Origin: Rhizoclosmatium globosum | Lineage: Eukaryota > Chytridiomycota > Chytridiomycetes > Chytridiales > Chytriomycetaceae | DNA length: 64,000 nt | NCBI GenBank assembly: GCA_002104985.1 | Contig: MCGO01000020.1 | Span: 496,001 to 560,000, forward strand | Direction: 5' to 3' | Shown: piece by piece, positions 19,688 to 31,699 of the stretch | How the letters are laid out: every line of letters starts with the position of its first letter | How positions within the stretch are numbered: the stretch's first letter is position 1 | The notes under the pieces: model-generated | What the model was told of the DNA's origin: nothing | The model's input: the letters and a program-made list of their open reading frames with translations, nothing else | Database searches by the model: none | Program-made: the position numbers and the translations under genes

Positions 19688-22600
19688 TCAATCAATTGTT
19701 TTCTCAAGATTTGCAAATTGAGTTTGAAATTCAGTTATGAATTCAATGGCTGTTTTGGCGCTGTCAAATTCAAAAAGAATCTTGACAGTGTTGGCTGGAG
19801 AATATATGACCACTTGGAACTGTGTAGTGCTGCTTGGACTGTTGTTGATGATTTTGAGTCCACTATCGATTCGAAACGCGTATGATGCTTCAATGGTTGT
19901 AATCGACATCCAAAGATGCTTATGCAAAGAGTTCAAGTAAACAACTCCATGATTCCACGTCCCCCAAGCCATTTGTGTTTTTCCTGTCTTTGCTTTGAAG
20001 ACTTGAATTCCAGCCTGTTCACTCTGCAGTAAATAACAAAGAAGAAATTCGAAAAATACTCACAATAGGTACACAATTGATGGGTCGATGGTGATGTCCG
20101 GCCTGTTTTTTGCCTCCTCCAAACTGCTTTGCAATGCTTTTGACGCCTTTCATTCCTTTTGCGACAGGAGATAAGCCCCCAGCTCCGCTCATCCTAACAG
20201 TACTGTTGATTGCACTGCTGACGCCAACGTCACCATGTCCACTCGTTCCGCTCTTAACGCCTCTCTTCAAAACCCCACGCTCAATGATATCCTCGTAAGC
20301 CGCTTCATATATCCTTCTGCCAAACATACCAATAACCCCGCACGTGGTAACAACGAAAACAGTCACAGCACACATGAAGTCCATGTCCTTACTCATTGGA
20401 ACTATTTCCAACACTCCAGCTCCAACCCCGAAACAAACAAACAGTGTCAGAAAAGTTGGAGTGTCGTTATACAATGGATCCGCATTCCGAAATAAGTAAA
20501 CCAACACCAAGAGACCCAAGTGAACGAACACAGTTGATCCAGTGATAATGTGCGATGCAGTACTCCCACGGAATTCACACACGGTAAACTCATATGGCGG
20601 CATTTCTACTTCCTCAATCCAAACAGTTTTCGCTCCAGTGATGTATCCCAACAACCCAATCTGGAGAGAGATTACACCCGCAATCAAACCCCTCGTAACT
20701 CGTGTCAAAAATACACCATCCAGTCGCGTTTTTGTCGTTAAGACGACATGCATGCGTAAGTTCTTGAAGACAACTGGAACAATCGTGATGGTGTATCCTC
20801 CAACTAGGCACCAGATCCTCGCTGTACATGTCGCAGTGCTCAATGGACCCATGTAAAACACCATTGATGTGTATAGAACTACGCAACCAAGTAGAGTCAC
20901 AAGACTTTCGTGGATGGATATGAGTTTGATTGGTTTTTCGTCGCGGTAGCGGTGGAGAAGGTACACGGCAGAAAGGGTAAGGAGGAGGCCGAGGATGTAT
21001 AGTGAGATTATAGTTTTTCCGGACGTTGTTGATGTTGTGACGGAGGTTTTGTTAAAGATGATGACGGGAGGACCGTCGGGCGGTGGGGTTGTGGTTCCTG
21101 AAACCAAAAATAATTAGTATGCGATTCGTCCTACTAATGTTTATTACCGCTGACGAACACGGGATCGAATAATCGAGTATATTCTCCCGAGAGTTTGTTA
21201 ATCTCTCCGAACCAGGGCTGTCCACCATCCACCCAAAAGCTTTGGTTCAACATTGTGAATGTAGTTTGGCTATGTTCGAGTCTTAGAGTTGGACAGCAAA
21301 ACTAATACTCTTACGAAGCAATATCTCCGTTCGAGTCGAGTTGAATTGGATTCATTCCCGTCCCGTTAAAGCCAGTTTTAAGGAACTGCGTGTAGTTTAG
21401 GTATGGTTGGAGTTGTCGGGCGGCGAGCATGGCTGTTGTGAATGTTGAGTTTGATTTCACAAACTTTTGAGTGAAACGTCAGTTATAACTCATAAGTACA
21501 TTATTGCTCACTTTATCTAGCCCATATAACATAGTTCCCATGCAATCAAACGGTCCCGAATTCGACCACGAAAACCTTTGGAGTTGGTACCTTGTGTCCA
21601 GAAAACATAAGAAAGGAAAAAAGAAAACCAAAAGCTTACTTTAACGGATCCGAGGCATACATTCTATTCCACAAATTTGTCATTGCAACCAAGTTCGCGT
21701 CTGTCGAAGAGATTGGTTTCGGCGCGACGTAAATTTGACCGACAAGCTTATCAAGACGTGGGTCTGGGCCAGCTCCAGGGTAATCTGGTGGGTATGCAGG
21801 CTGTGTTGTGATCCACGTGTATTTTGGAGCGAGGAGACCAGTCTTGCTGCGAATGAAAGAATCAGATATTTAAAATCTTCGGCAATTGGGACAAACTTTG
21901 CGAGATCCATAAGGGTGTACGATGCAGACCACGCTTGTGCACAAAGCACCATATACCGTGCATCGACTCTTGAGAATTCTGTCAGGATGCTGGAAAATTC
22001 GGGGTTCGCATCGTTTCCGTGGTAGCTGCGATACGAAAGGATGATTATCTTGTTTTGTTGGAAATAGGTTTTGATGTCCACGCAGGCTATGATATTGTGA
22101 GATTCTGATTGTTGAGAATTAAAGAATCCGGCTTACCTCCTGAACTTTCAGGGTCGTCCATATCATATACAATCGCCACACGTTTTACATTCCATCGAGA
22201 AAGAAGTGTGACTAGGTCTTGCCCCCATATGTTTCCAAACGTTACTCGGAAAAAGTATGGGTATTTTCTCTTGTCACTCAGTGCGGGAAGATTTTGAACG
22301 CCGCCACAGAACGGAATCTATGTTGGTTTAATATATCACGAAGTGGTTTTAGATTTAGCCCTAACCTTGTATTGAGACAGGATTCCAGCAACAATTTGCG
22401 TACTCCCACCTTGCGTCTCTCCAATAGCCGCAACAGCATCTATGTATCAAAAGAATGAGTCGGTTGCCTAATCGAGCAACACAATACCTGTATTCTGGGC
22501 AACCTCTAGCGCAGAAACAACAGCTCCTCCAACTCCGTCGCCAGTTCCACGCACATTATCCCATCCCTGAACTCTCACGATATTCACCATAGTGTCAGGC

Positions 22601-22902
22601 AAAATGACACTGTTGTTATTGACAAGCTGCACAGCCAACTCGGCCCCTGAATCCATCGTTCGCCACCACGAGCAACCAGAACATTTGTCGTAGTCTGCCT
22701 GGGACGTCAGATTCCAGAAGGACTTGTATGGCAGGACAATCGCGATTGTGATGTTGTTTTTCGACTTTGAGGCATGGGGTGATTTTCCCGGATAGAAGCC
22801 GATGATTGGATCGACAAAGTTTTGCGCTGATGCGATGGCGGAGGCGAGGATGAGGAAGGGCAGGAGAAAGTGGTGGGACTTCAATGCTGGGCGATGCTTC
22901 AT
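19688..22902 (-). CDS. Class C (family 3) GPCR with PH-like C-terminal domain, array member A
   Basis: MKHRPALKSHHFLLPFLIL starts with a signal peptide, then a periplasmic-binding-protein-type ectodomain (ITIAIVLPYKSFWNL ... FVDPIIGFYPG; later PYFFRVTFGNIWGQDLVTLLSRW), split by about eight short introns. The conserved linker TTTPPPDGPPV precedes seven membrane segments (ESLVTLLGCVVLYTSMVFY; RIWCLVGGYTI; KNLRMHVVLTTKTRLDG; YLFRNADPLYNDTP). After a Gly/Ser-rich tail, HHHRPINCVPI leads across one intron to about 105 residues, GIQVFKAKTGKTQMAWGTWNHGVVYLNS... ending in a helix, which looks like a PH fold. Ligand unknown; related receptors sense amino acids or GABA. Confidence 0.85.
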
Positions 22903-23107
22903 CTGTCAATGATTTGCACGGGGATTCGCACGGTCTGATTGTTCAGATTACGCGATACTGCTCAGTCGAACATTGCGTGTCATTGTTGAGATGAAGCCGC
23001 GAAAGATCGGAGGTCAATTGGGGCGCCAATGTTTCCAACGAGATTTATTCACTCCGATTACTTTTAAAAACGTAATAAATAGGACGAAAAAAGACAAACC
23101 AAATATT

Positions 23108-26100
23108 CTACTCTGCCGCTTGAAGTATGAACGTTCTTCGTGCCGAAAACTCTGACACAAAGTCTTGTGCAGCCTTTTCTGTCTGGAACTCCCACTCAAT
23201 CTGAACTCCGTTTACACCAGAAACGAGAACCACCTTAAATCGTTTGCCATCTGCAGATTTCTGGTACTGGATTTGAAGGCCATCATCAATACGGAATGCA
23301 TAAACTTTCTGGGTGGTTGCGATAGAAACCCACGTTCTTGTGTGTAAAGTATTCAAGTAAACTACTCCGCGAATCCAAGTGTCCCATAATACTTGGAATC
23401 TACCACGTTTCGCTTTGAACACAATGATTCCTGGCTATTGGGATCACTTTCGTTAGATAATCGTGTATTACAATATTACACTCACAAGCGGGGCGCAGTT
23501 TACAGGCCTGTGATGATGAGGATTTGGTTCCTTTTTCCTGGTAAGTGATGCTGTAGTTGGCGACTTGTGATTTACTCCAAGTGGCGCCTGAGCCAGTGAA
23601 GTTTTGACAATCTTTTCCTTTGGTGCTGCATTAGCGTGATTGCTTACTTCTCCCTGACTGGTAAGTGCGCTCTTGGCTCCAGTTCCACTCGTTCCACTTT
23701 TAATTCCGCGCTTCAACACACCCTTTTCAACTATCTGGTCGTACAATACTTCGTAAATACGTTTTCCAAACATTGAAAGAATTCCGCATGTGGTGACAAC
23801 AAATACAACCACTGAGTGCATCATGTCCAAGTCCTTCCTCACTGGCAAAATCTCGAGGATTCCAGCCCCAACGCCAAAGTACAGGAACAAAGAGATAAGA
23901 GCAGGAGAATCGTTATAAATAGGGTCAGCATTACGGAACAGATAGGCAAGAATTGGAAGTGTCAAGTGCAAAAGAACTGTACTAGCGGTTAGGAGCTGCG
24001 TTGAAACATCAGGCTTTAAGTAGCATGTACGAAAAGTATATGGTGACTGAGTCTGTAAAGCTAAAGTTGGAGTCGTTGAGACAGACAAGTACACTAACAA
24101 AGCGCACTGTAATAGAATGACGCCAGCAATTCCAACTCTCGTCATGAGGGTCAAGAATTTTCCATCGATTCGAGTCTTACTGGTAAGAACAATGTGCATA
24201 CGGAGGTTCTTCGCAGAAACTGGTGTGATCGCAACACTATATCCTCCAATCAGTAACCACATACGAGCATCGCACGAGGAGGTGGAGATGGGTCCCAAGT
24301 AGAAAATAATGGAAGTATACAGCATAACACAGCCGACAAGTGTCACCAAAGACTCTGGAACACTAGTCATTTTAATAGGCCTTTCGTTTTGATACTTGAG
24401 AAGAAACGCCACTGTGATTGTCACAAAGACGAGTCCAATTACGGCAAGAGAAAGTATTGTTGCGCCATTTGTTGTTGACAGATCATTTACCACGGGAATG
24501 AGAACGACAACCGGTGGTCCGTCTGGCGGCGGAGTCGTGGTTCCTAATTTACACAATGAGAACCACAAAAAGTGAAGCTGATGAAGTTACCGCTGTTGAA
24601 AATGGGGTCAAACAAACGAGTGTAAGCACCAGTAATCTTATTAATTTCTCCAAATGGTGGCTGCGTTCCAGTCTCCCAAAATGAGCGATTCAAGGACAAG
24701 AATATAGTTTTCGCAGCAACGTCTCCATTTGCATCCAATCGCATAGGATTCAGTAACGTTCCGTTAAACCCGGTATCCGCGAATTGCGTATAATTCAAGT
24801 AATTCTGTAGTTGGCGTTTCGCAAGCATTGTGGGCGTGAAATTTGGATTCGATTGTAACAACTTGGTCACAGTTAAGGCACGCAATTATATAAATGGTTC
24901 AAACTTACTTTATGAAGTCCATATAGCATGGTTCCCGCACAATCGAACGGACCTGCATTAGACCACGTGAATCGTTGAATCTGGTACCTTCGATTCAAAT
25001 TTAGTAAAGTTGAGAGTATATGGAATTGAGTTCAATTACTTTAACGGATTGGCATAATACAAACGATTCCACGTGTTTGTCAATGATATTAAATTAGGAT
25101 CCGTCTTTGGAACAGATTCAGGCAATGGATACACCATTCCAACAATTTTGTCTAATCGAGGATCTGGGCCGCTTCCACTGTAATCAGGAGGGTATGCAGG
25201 TTGCATACTGATCCATACATGATCTGGGGATAACAGACCTTGTTGGCTGCGCGAAAGTAGACTTAATACACCGAAACAATAAAAAGACTCAAACCTTGCC
25301 GTATCAACCAAGTTGTATGACGCTGACCATGCTTGAGCGCAGAGGACTATGTAGCGAGCATCGACTCTCTTGAATTCCTGAAGTATACTCAAATATTCAG
25401 GATTTGCGGCATTTCCGTGATAGCTACGATAGGAGAGAATAATGATGTGATTTGCGAAAAACATATGTTTGATATCAAGACACGCTGAAATAACCAAAGT
25501 TAAAAACTGCAACAGTCGATTCATACAAACCTCCTGCACTTTCGATGTCATCTGTGTCGTAAACCAAGGCGACGCGTTTAACATTCCAAATGCTAAACAA
25601 TGTGACAAGGTCTTGACCCCACTTGTTGGCAAATGTTACTCTGAAGAAGTAAGGATAATTCCCTTTGTCACTAAGAGAGGGAAGGTTTTGGACTCCTCCA
25701 CAAAATGGAATCTAATCGTTGAAGATATAATCAAGAACCCTACTTCACGAAACATACCTGATTTTGAGAGAGAACGCCGCCCAACAGTTGAGTACTGTAA
25801 TCAGCAGTATCTCCAACAACCGCAACGGCATCTTTATAAAGAAGGTAAGTTACGGTGGAAAAGGTAGAATTAACCAGATACCTGTTTGCTGAACAATTTG
25901 AAGTGCAGAGATTACAGACCCACCGACTCCATCGCCAGTCGTGTGGGCGTTATCCCATCCTTGGACACGAACAATATTTACCATTGTATCAGGCAAGATG
26001 GCACTGTTGTTGTTCACGAGTTGTACCGCCAACTCTGCACCAGAGTCCATCGTGCGCCACCAAGAGCATCCCGAACAGCTGTTATAATCGCTTTGAGAGG

Positions 26101-26287
26101 TAAGATTCCAAAATGCTTTGTATGGAAGTATGATTGCGATGGTGATGTTGTTTTTGGACTTTGACGCGTAAGGGGAAATTCCTGGGAAAAAGCCGATAAT
26201 CGGATTGATGTAATTTTGGGCGTCGGATACTTCCGCAAAGGTTGAAAGAAACCAATACAGTAATAACGCGAAGTAATGTCTCGTCAT
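23108..26287 (-). CDS. Class C GPCR with PH-like C-terminal domain, array member B
   Basis: Start MTRHYFALLLYWFLSTFAEV at 26287 is a signal peptide; stop at 23108. It is the closest relative of member A: CSGCSWWRTMDSGAELAVQL is shared almost exactly, introns lie at the same places (for example in DTA|SQQGLLSPDHVW), and the PPPDGPP linker is kept. The 7TM part includes ESLVTLVGCVMLYTSIIFYLG and LTRVGIAGVILLQ. The tail has PHHHRPVNCAPL followed by the PH-like domain VLWDTWIRGVVYLNTLH..WVSIATTQKVYAFRIDDG. About 200 bp separate it from member A. Likely a tandem duplicate with the same signalling role. Confidence 0.85.
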
Positions 26288-26405
26288 GTACACAATGTTG
26301 GGTTGTTTGAAAGATTTACAGCGCCTTTGTTTTCGCCAAACCAATGAGGAGTAACAATTTATTTTTGAAAATTGAAGCAAGAAATTATGAAAATAACAGA
26401 TGGAA

Positions 26406-29400
26406 TCAATCGCGTTGGGTGAGCATGAAAGTCTTGTGCGCTTGAAACTCTGACATGAATGATTCCAACGTCTTAACATCTTTGAATTCCAGAATCACGT
26501 GAAACTTAAACGAGGGAAAATCAGAAATTGAAACTTGATTGACTCCCGTAATTCGTTCGCATCTTACAGTTGACATGATTGTGATAGTGTGGACTTTATC
26601 CAAAGTTGCAATGGACATCCAAGTTCGCTTGCGAGTATTGTTAAAATAGCACACTCCACCATTCCAGGCGTTCCATATTATTTGCGTCTTGGCAGTTTTG
26701 ATTTTGAATACGTGGATGCCAAGCTACTTTGGGTTGAGCCAATGTTCCTAATTATTTGAATGACTTACTATTTGCTTGCAATGGCACGGTCTATGATGAG
26801 ATTTCATGTCTTTTGTTGAGTGTGCTTGAATAGGTGTTTAGACTCCGATGAGACGATTAATATACAATACCTTTCTTCAAAGTTTGACCGGTCAATGGAG
26901 CTGCCGTCGGAATACCCGAGCGAGGAGGAACTACAAACATTTCATCAGAAAAAGAGAATTACCCGAAATTAATAATACCGAGTTCTCGCCCACTCTTCGC
27001 TCGTGAGAGTTGAGACTTTGCTGTTGCGCCTGTGAATGGCTCAGTTAACGTGTTATTATAATCATTATTCCTACTTGTTTGTTTTTCTTCTTCAGCTGAA
27101 CCCTCACTGGTCACCTCGGACTCACGCAAGTTGGAGTCTAAAGAAAAATCAAAAAAAGTCAAAATGCAAGCAACGAATGATTCACATACTGCTTTTGGCA
27201 CGACTAGAATCCTGTCTACTAGAGTCTTGCTTGCTAATATCTTGAGTGCTGATTTTTGAAGGATTCATAGTCGAATTTTGAGTCTTGGGTTTCGCAGCAG
27301 CAAAGCCAGACTTTGCCCCAAAACCTGAAGCAGTACTCTTTCCAGCTTCGAAACTTGACTTAATAGACATTTTGAGCAGCCCCTTCTCCGCTATTGTGTC
27401 AAAGATGACCTCGTACATTTTCGACCCAAAGAAAATCAAAAGCGTCAATGTTGTTCCTAGCCAGATGCAGATACATTGAATGAGATCCATATTGATTGTT
27501 GGATTCGAAGGTAGAATCACCATGACAGCGTACAGTATAGCGTTCATGGCTCCAACTGTTGACAGAGCCGGCGATTCGTTGAACTTAGGGTCTGCATCTT
27601 TCAAAAAATAGGCGAGAACAAACAGGAGACAGTGAATAAATAATGTAAAGCCTTGCAAGATTTCGATTGCGATTGAGCCACTTTTGTTTACACTGTTGCA
27701 AATGTCGAAGGCGTTGTAGCTCACAACCATTTGAAATGGACCGGTATTTGAGGTTGCTGCCCAGTTGCTTAAGAGACCCTTATCTTGTTGGTCAGCAATG
27801 AGTTCAATTTAGTGGGAAAACTCACCAACTCAATTAGGATCCCTCCTGCAACTACACAACGACCGATTAATGTCAACAATACACCATCAAGCCGCTTTTT
27901 TGATTTGAGGACAATGTACAGTCTCGAGTTTTTCATTATGATTGGTTGGATCATCAACATATAACCAAAAACAGCCAACCAGATTCGCGCAACGCAGGAC
28001 GAGCGCGTCACGCCATTTAAATGAAAGGCAAGAGAAATGTAACAAAAGGCGCTTCCGACAATGGTGACTATGCATTCTGGAACTGAAGTCATCTTCATCT
28101 TTTTGTCATTTCTGAAAACTACGAAGAAGGCAAGAGTACAACCACTAAGAACTAGACCTAAAGTCGTTACGGCTATGATGGCTTTACCGTTCGATGACTG
28201 AGCATCGTTGACAAGGTAGTTCAATTGAATGACTGCGGGTCCATCTGGCGGTGGAATTGTTGAGCCCCCAAAGAATATCGGCGAACTTCCGTTGAAATAA
28301 CCAATTTGAGTACCACCGATATCAGTGACGGCAAATGCTAAATAATCGTTACACAATAGACCCACGTTTGAATGACTTACATTGGCTCACAAAAGAGTTT
28401 CCCCTGGCCTGGCCAGTATACGAGTAGACATAATAGGGCGAAATTAAATCGCCAAGAGAGTTTAAATTCAATGAACTTGAGGTAAGACCCGTGTATGATG
28501 TGTTTAAAAACTGGGTATAATTTGAATACTGAGAGAGAGATCTGGAAGCTAGGTTTTGAGAAGAGTATTTTGGGTTATCTTTCAAAAGCTAAGAGTACCA
28601 TTTGTTTAGCGCTCTAAAACGAAACAGAATCAGGTAAACCTTATCAAAACCCATGGCTAGAGTCATCACACAATCAAATGCATTTGAGACCGCGTAATAT
28701 GTTGTGATGTTTTCACCGGAATTCAAGTACAAATCGCTGTAAATAGTTAGTTTGAGAAACTGTTACTGTACAGCTTACTCTGCAAAGCCTTTATCAAGTT
28801 TGGCTACAGAACTAAATTGATCGTAAAACGGCTGTAACCACGGTGGATTCGTCGCTGGTGGCCGAAGCGAAACGAGTGATATGAACCCTTGCATATACTG
28901 AGCCATAAGTGTAACGTTCTGATTCAGAATGGACACTATTCACATGTTAATTACGTTGATTAATCTAATTTCACCCACAATTAGGAGATAGGAGCGACAT
29001 ATCAGTTGTGATCTTCTTTGGGACGTTGGTTCCAAGATAGACGTATTTGGGACTAATCATGCCCACCAAAGAAAGACTAAAATAGACCTTGGAGACAAAA
29101 TCAACTTGTCCTGCGATGTACATATACCTTCATTGCCGCTGTTAGTTATGATCTGTCGAAAGCAAAAGGTTTTACCTCATATCTTGTGTCAAAATCATTG
29201 ACTTTGCGTAATTTACCATGTCTTGGGTCAACTTTCCTTTCAAGTTGATAAGTTGAACACTAACACCAAATTTGGGGGTATTCATTTGAATATCGCGTGC
29301 ATCTGTGGTGTAAGTGATTGTTAGCATGTCAAACGTCAAAAGACAAATCTTACAGCCGCTTCCAAGCAAATCATCTGATTGAGATAGCACTACTATTCTT

Positions 29401-30176
29401 CTGACATCCCAACTTTGCAAAAGTACGCCAACATAATTTCCAAGCCCAGATGACGCGATAAGTCGGAAAAAGTACGGAAAATTGTTTTTGTCAGACAGAC
29501 TTGGTGCTGCAGAATTCGTACTACAGATAGGAATCTTTATGTTGGGGATTGTCAATCGCAAAGAGTGATTTAACGAACAAACATACATGGTACATTCCTA
29601 AGACCTCCGATGTGGCTCTTCAAACGTATAAGTATTTCAAATTTGGAAAGGACGATGCAGTTACTTGGCTACGGTACTGTATTGTTGTCCAGTTAACGCG
29701 AGAACATCTTTGTGTGTTTCTCCAACATCTGTTCCTAACACCGACATAGCGAACCCAGTTGTGTGCCCAGAGAAATCTTGGTTGACTGTTGGCCACCAAG
29801 CGCCACAGTCACTGAATCTGTTGCCAATGTCAGTAAGAATGGTTCGTCAACTTTTCGTGTACCGCTTGACGTTTACGTAATTATTGGGCAGAATATCGGC
29901 ACGTGAGTTGATGACTCCTGCAGCAGCACGCGCAGCTGCGTCCATAATCCAAACTCCCCATGCATTGCTACCGTATGGTATTTGAGTTTCATTGTACGCC
30001 TCAGGATAATCCATAGCCCAAGATCCGTTGTAATGGATTCCTGGGATGTAACAATACCAGTTGACCAAACCAATCGTGATGTTCGACTGAAGCTTATTGG
30101 CGAGAATCGACGCGGCCGGTGTGGCCATTTTTTGGAGGTTTTCGCAGTCATGGATTTGTAAATCCGTTTGTGGCAT
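26406..30176 (-). CDS. Class C GPCR with PH-like C-terminal domain, array member C
   Basis: ATG at 30176 (MPQTDLQIHD) or at the nearer MATPAASILANKL; no signal peptide is seen in either. The ectodomain is periplasmic-binding-protein-like (ITIGLVNWYCYIPGIHYNGSW), of a type shared with D and E rather than A and B. Further exons give FPYFFRLIASSGLGNYVGVLL, then the STIPPPDGPAV linker, seven membrane segments (PECIVTIVGSAFCYISL; LFVLAYFLKDADPKFNESP), a Ser/Lys-rich tail, and the PH-like domain (IWNAWNGGVCYFNNTRKRTWMSIATLDKV..) ending at 26406. Introns are short and numerous. The missing signal peptide could mean an unrecognised first exon. Confidence 0.82.
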
Positions 30177-30269
30177 TATGAAAATCTTTCACAATGAACG
30201 TCGGACTTGATTTAAAACAATGAAACATTAGCATATGGATAATGGATACATAAACTTGTAAAGTTGCGT

Positions 30270-31661
30270 TTATTGGAATGCAACTCCAACTCGTTTTCCT
30301 AGCTTGTCCATTCCACCAGAAGACGCGAACCCAGTTCCTGCATCATTCCTTTAGTAAAACTTTCAAAGCTTAAATCAAAACAAACCTTCAATAAATAACT
30401 CAAAAGCATCGCCAGTTTTGCATGGTCCGTCACATACATGGCACTTTCCTGCACCTTTTATGAACCGAGAGTAACAATCCTTACAAACTGCATGACCACA
30501 AAGCTTAACGACTGAATGAAAACAGCAACATCAGAATGGGTAAATAACGAAGAGCAGTTCTTACTCATGATTTTCGATCCATTGGTGAAAGTCTTGACAC
30601 AGCTTGGACAAACTTTGCTTCCCTTCTCTCCAGATGGCTCTCCGATAGCGCCTGCTTCTTTCTCGCTGTCTTTTGGCAAAGTAAAGTTTACTTTAACGAG
30701 TTTTTTGAATGACGCGATAGAATGTGCTGGATCGGAAGCAATACACTTTAACTCCAACTTGGATGGAAGTGGTTCAATGGCCGTTGGCGTCGCGTCAGGC
30801 GTCAAAGATGGCTAATACATATTTTCAGAGGTTATGGAGTGAAGATGGAAGACTCACCACCCAGAAACTGGGTAAACTGGCCTTCTTAGCTCCTTTATCA
30901 AGTTCCTTCATATCTTCAAATGCTTTCTCTCGTTCTTTTGGATCCAACGCGGCCATATCGGGGACAAAGATGGTTCCTTCCGGGGTTTTGATTCCTTTGA
31001 ACACTGCGTGAACGTTTTAGAACCAACTATCTCCCATATCAAGGCCGACACAGACCTTTCCCGTCAATGACTCTGGTCTCGACCGTCTTTGCTACAGATC
31101 CACTGACACCCAAAACAGATGTTTGTGTCTTTTCGAAACGCTCGACTTCCGCCAATCTCAACATTTCCTGTCTCGCCTCGATTTCTTTCTGCATCAATTC
31201 CTGCTGAGCAACGTACAAATTCTGCATTCGAGAGAACTCCTTTTTCTGGTTGAGGATGTTTTCAAAGTAGCATTCCTGAAGGATGAATCCGTGAGTTCTG
31301 GGTGAGGTTTAAAGCACAGAGAAAGAAGGTACTTTGCAGGCGAGGTGTCCCTTTGTGCTTTTTGGATGGGTTAGGAGGGATGGTCAATGAATCAGTTCTC
31401 TCACCAGGACATTGGATCTCTCGCTGTTTGAAGACACAGAAAGCATGAGTCAAAGTTGCGCATCGAATCGCGGCCCTGAAAGTGAGAGCGTTAAAGGCTG
31501 AACGAGGAAGTGGCAGAGTACCATTCGTTGCTGAGGCTCAAGTTAGCACAAGAGCCCATACTTTGAACCCAAATCACCTTTCTCGTTCCATATTCAAGCT
31601 TTTCTCGCTCAGCATTGGTAAAGTAGGCTAAACTGGTGTTGTTCTTTGAGTGACGGGACAT
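30270..31661 (-). CDS. NOSIP: Nitric oxide synthase-interacting protein homologue (NOSIP), RING/U-box protein
   Basis: Start MSRHSKNNTSLAYFT at 31661, stop at 30270. Introns are about 40-110 bp. The order matches animal NOSIP: N-terminal SRHSKN; RDSMRNFDSCFLCLQTARDP (first RING-like half); GFILQECYFENILNQKKEF; an Arg/Glu coiled coil; LPSFWVPSLTPDATPT; VCPSCVKTF..IVKLCGHAVCKDC..CHVCDGPC (second RING); and a GTGFASSGG end. NOSIP is a nuclear E3 ubiquitin ligase associated with the spliceosome. The second ring keeps zinc-binding Cys/His that the human protein largely lost. It lies between receptor genes C and D on the same strand and is probably unrelated to them. Confidence 0.88.
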
Positions 31662-31699
31662 TTATCTGCTTTCTTTGAAGGATATGGAAACGATATTTA

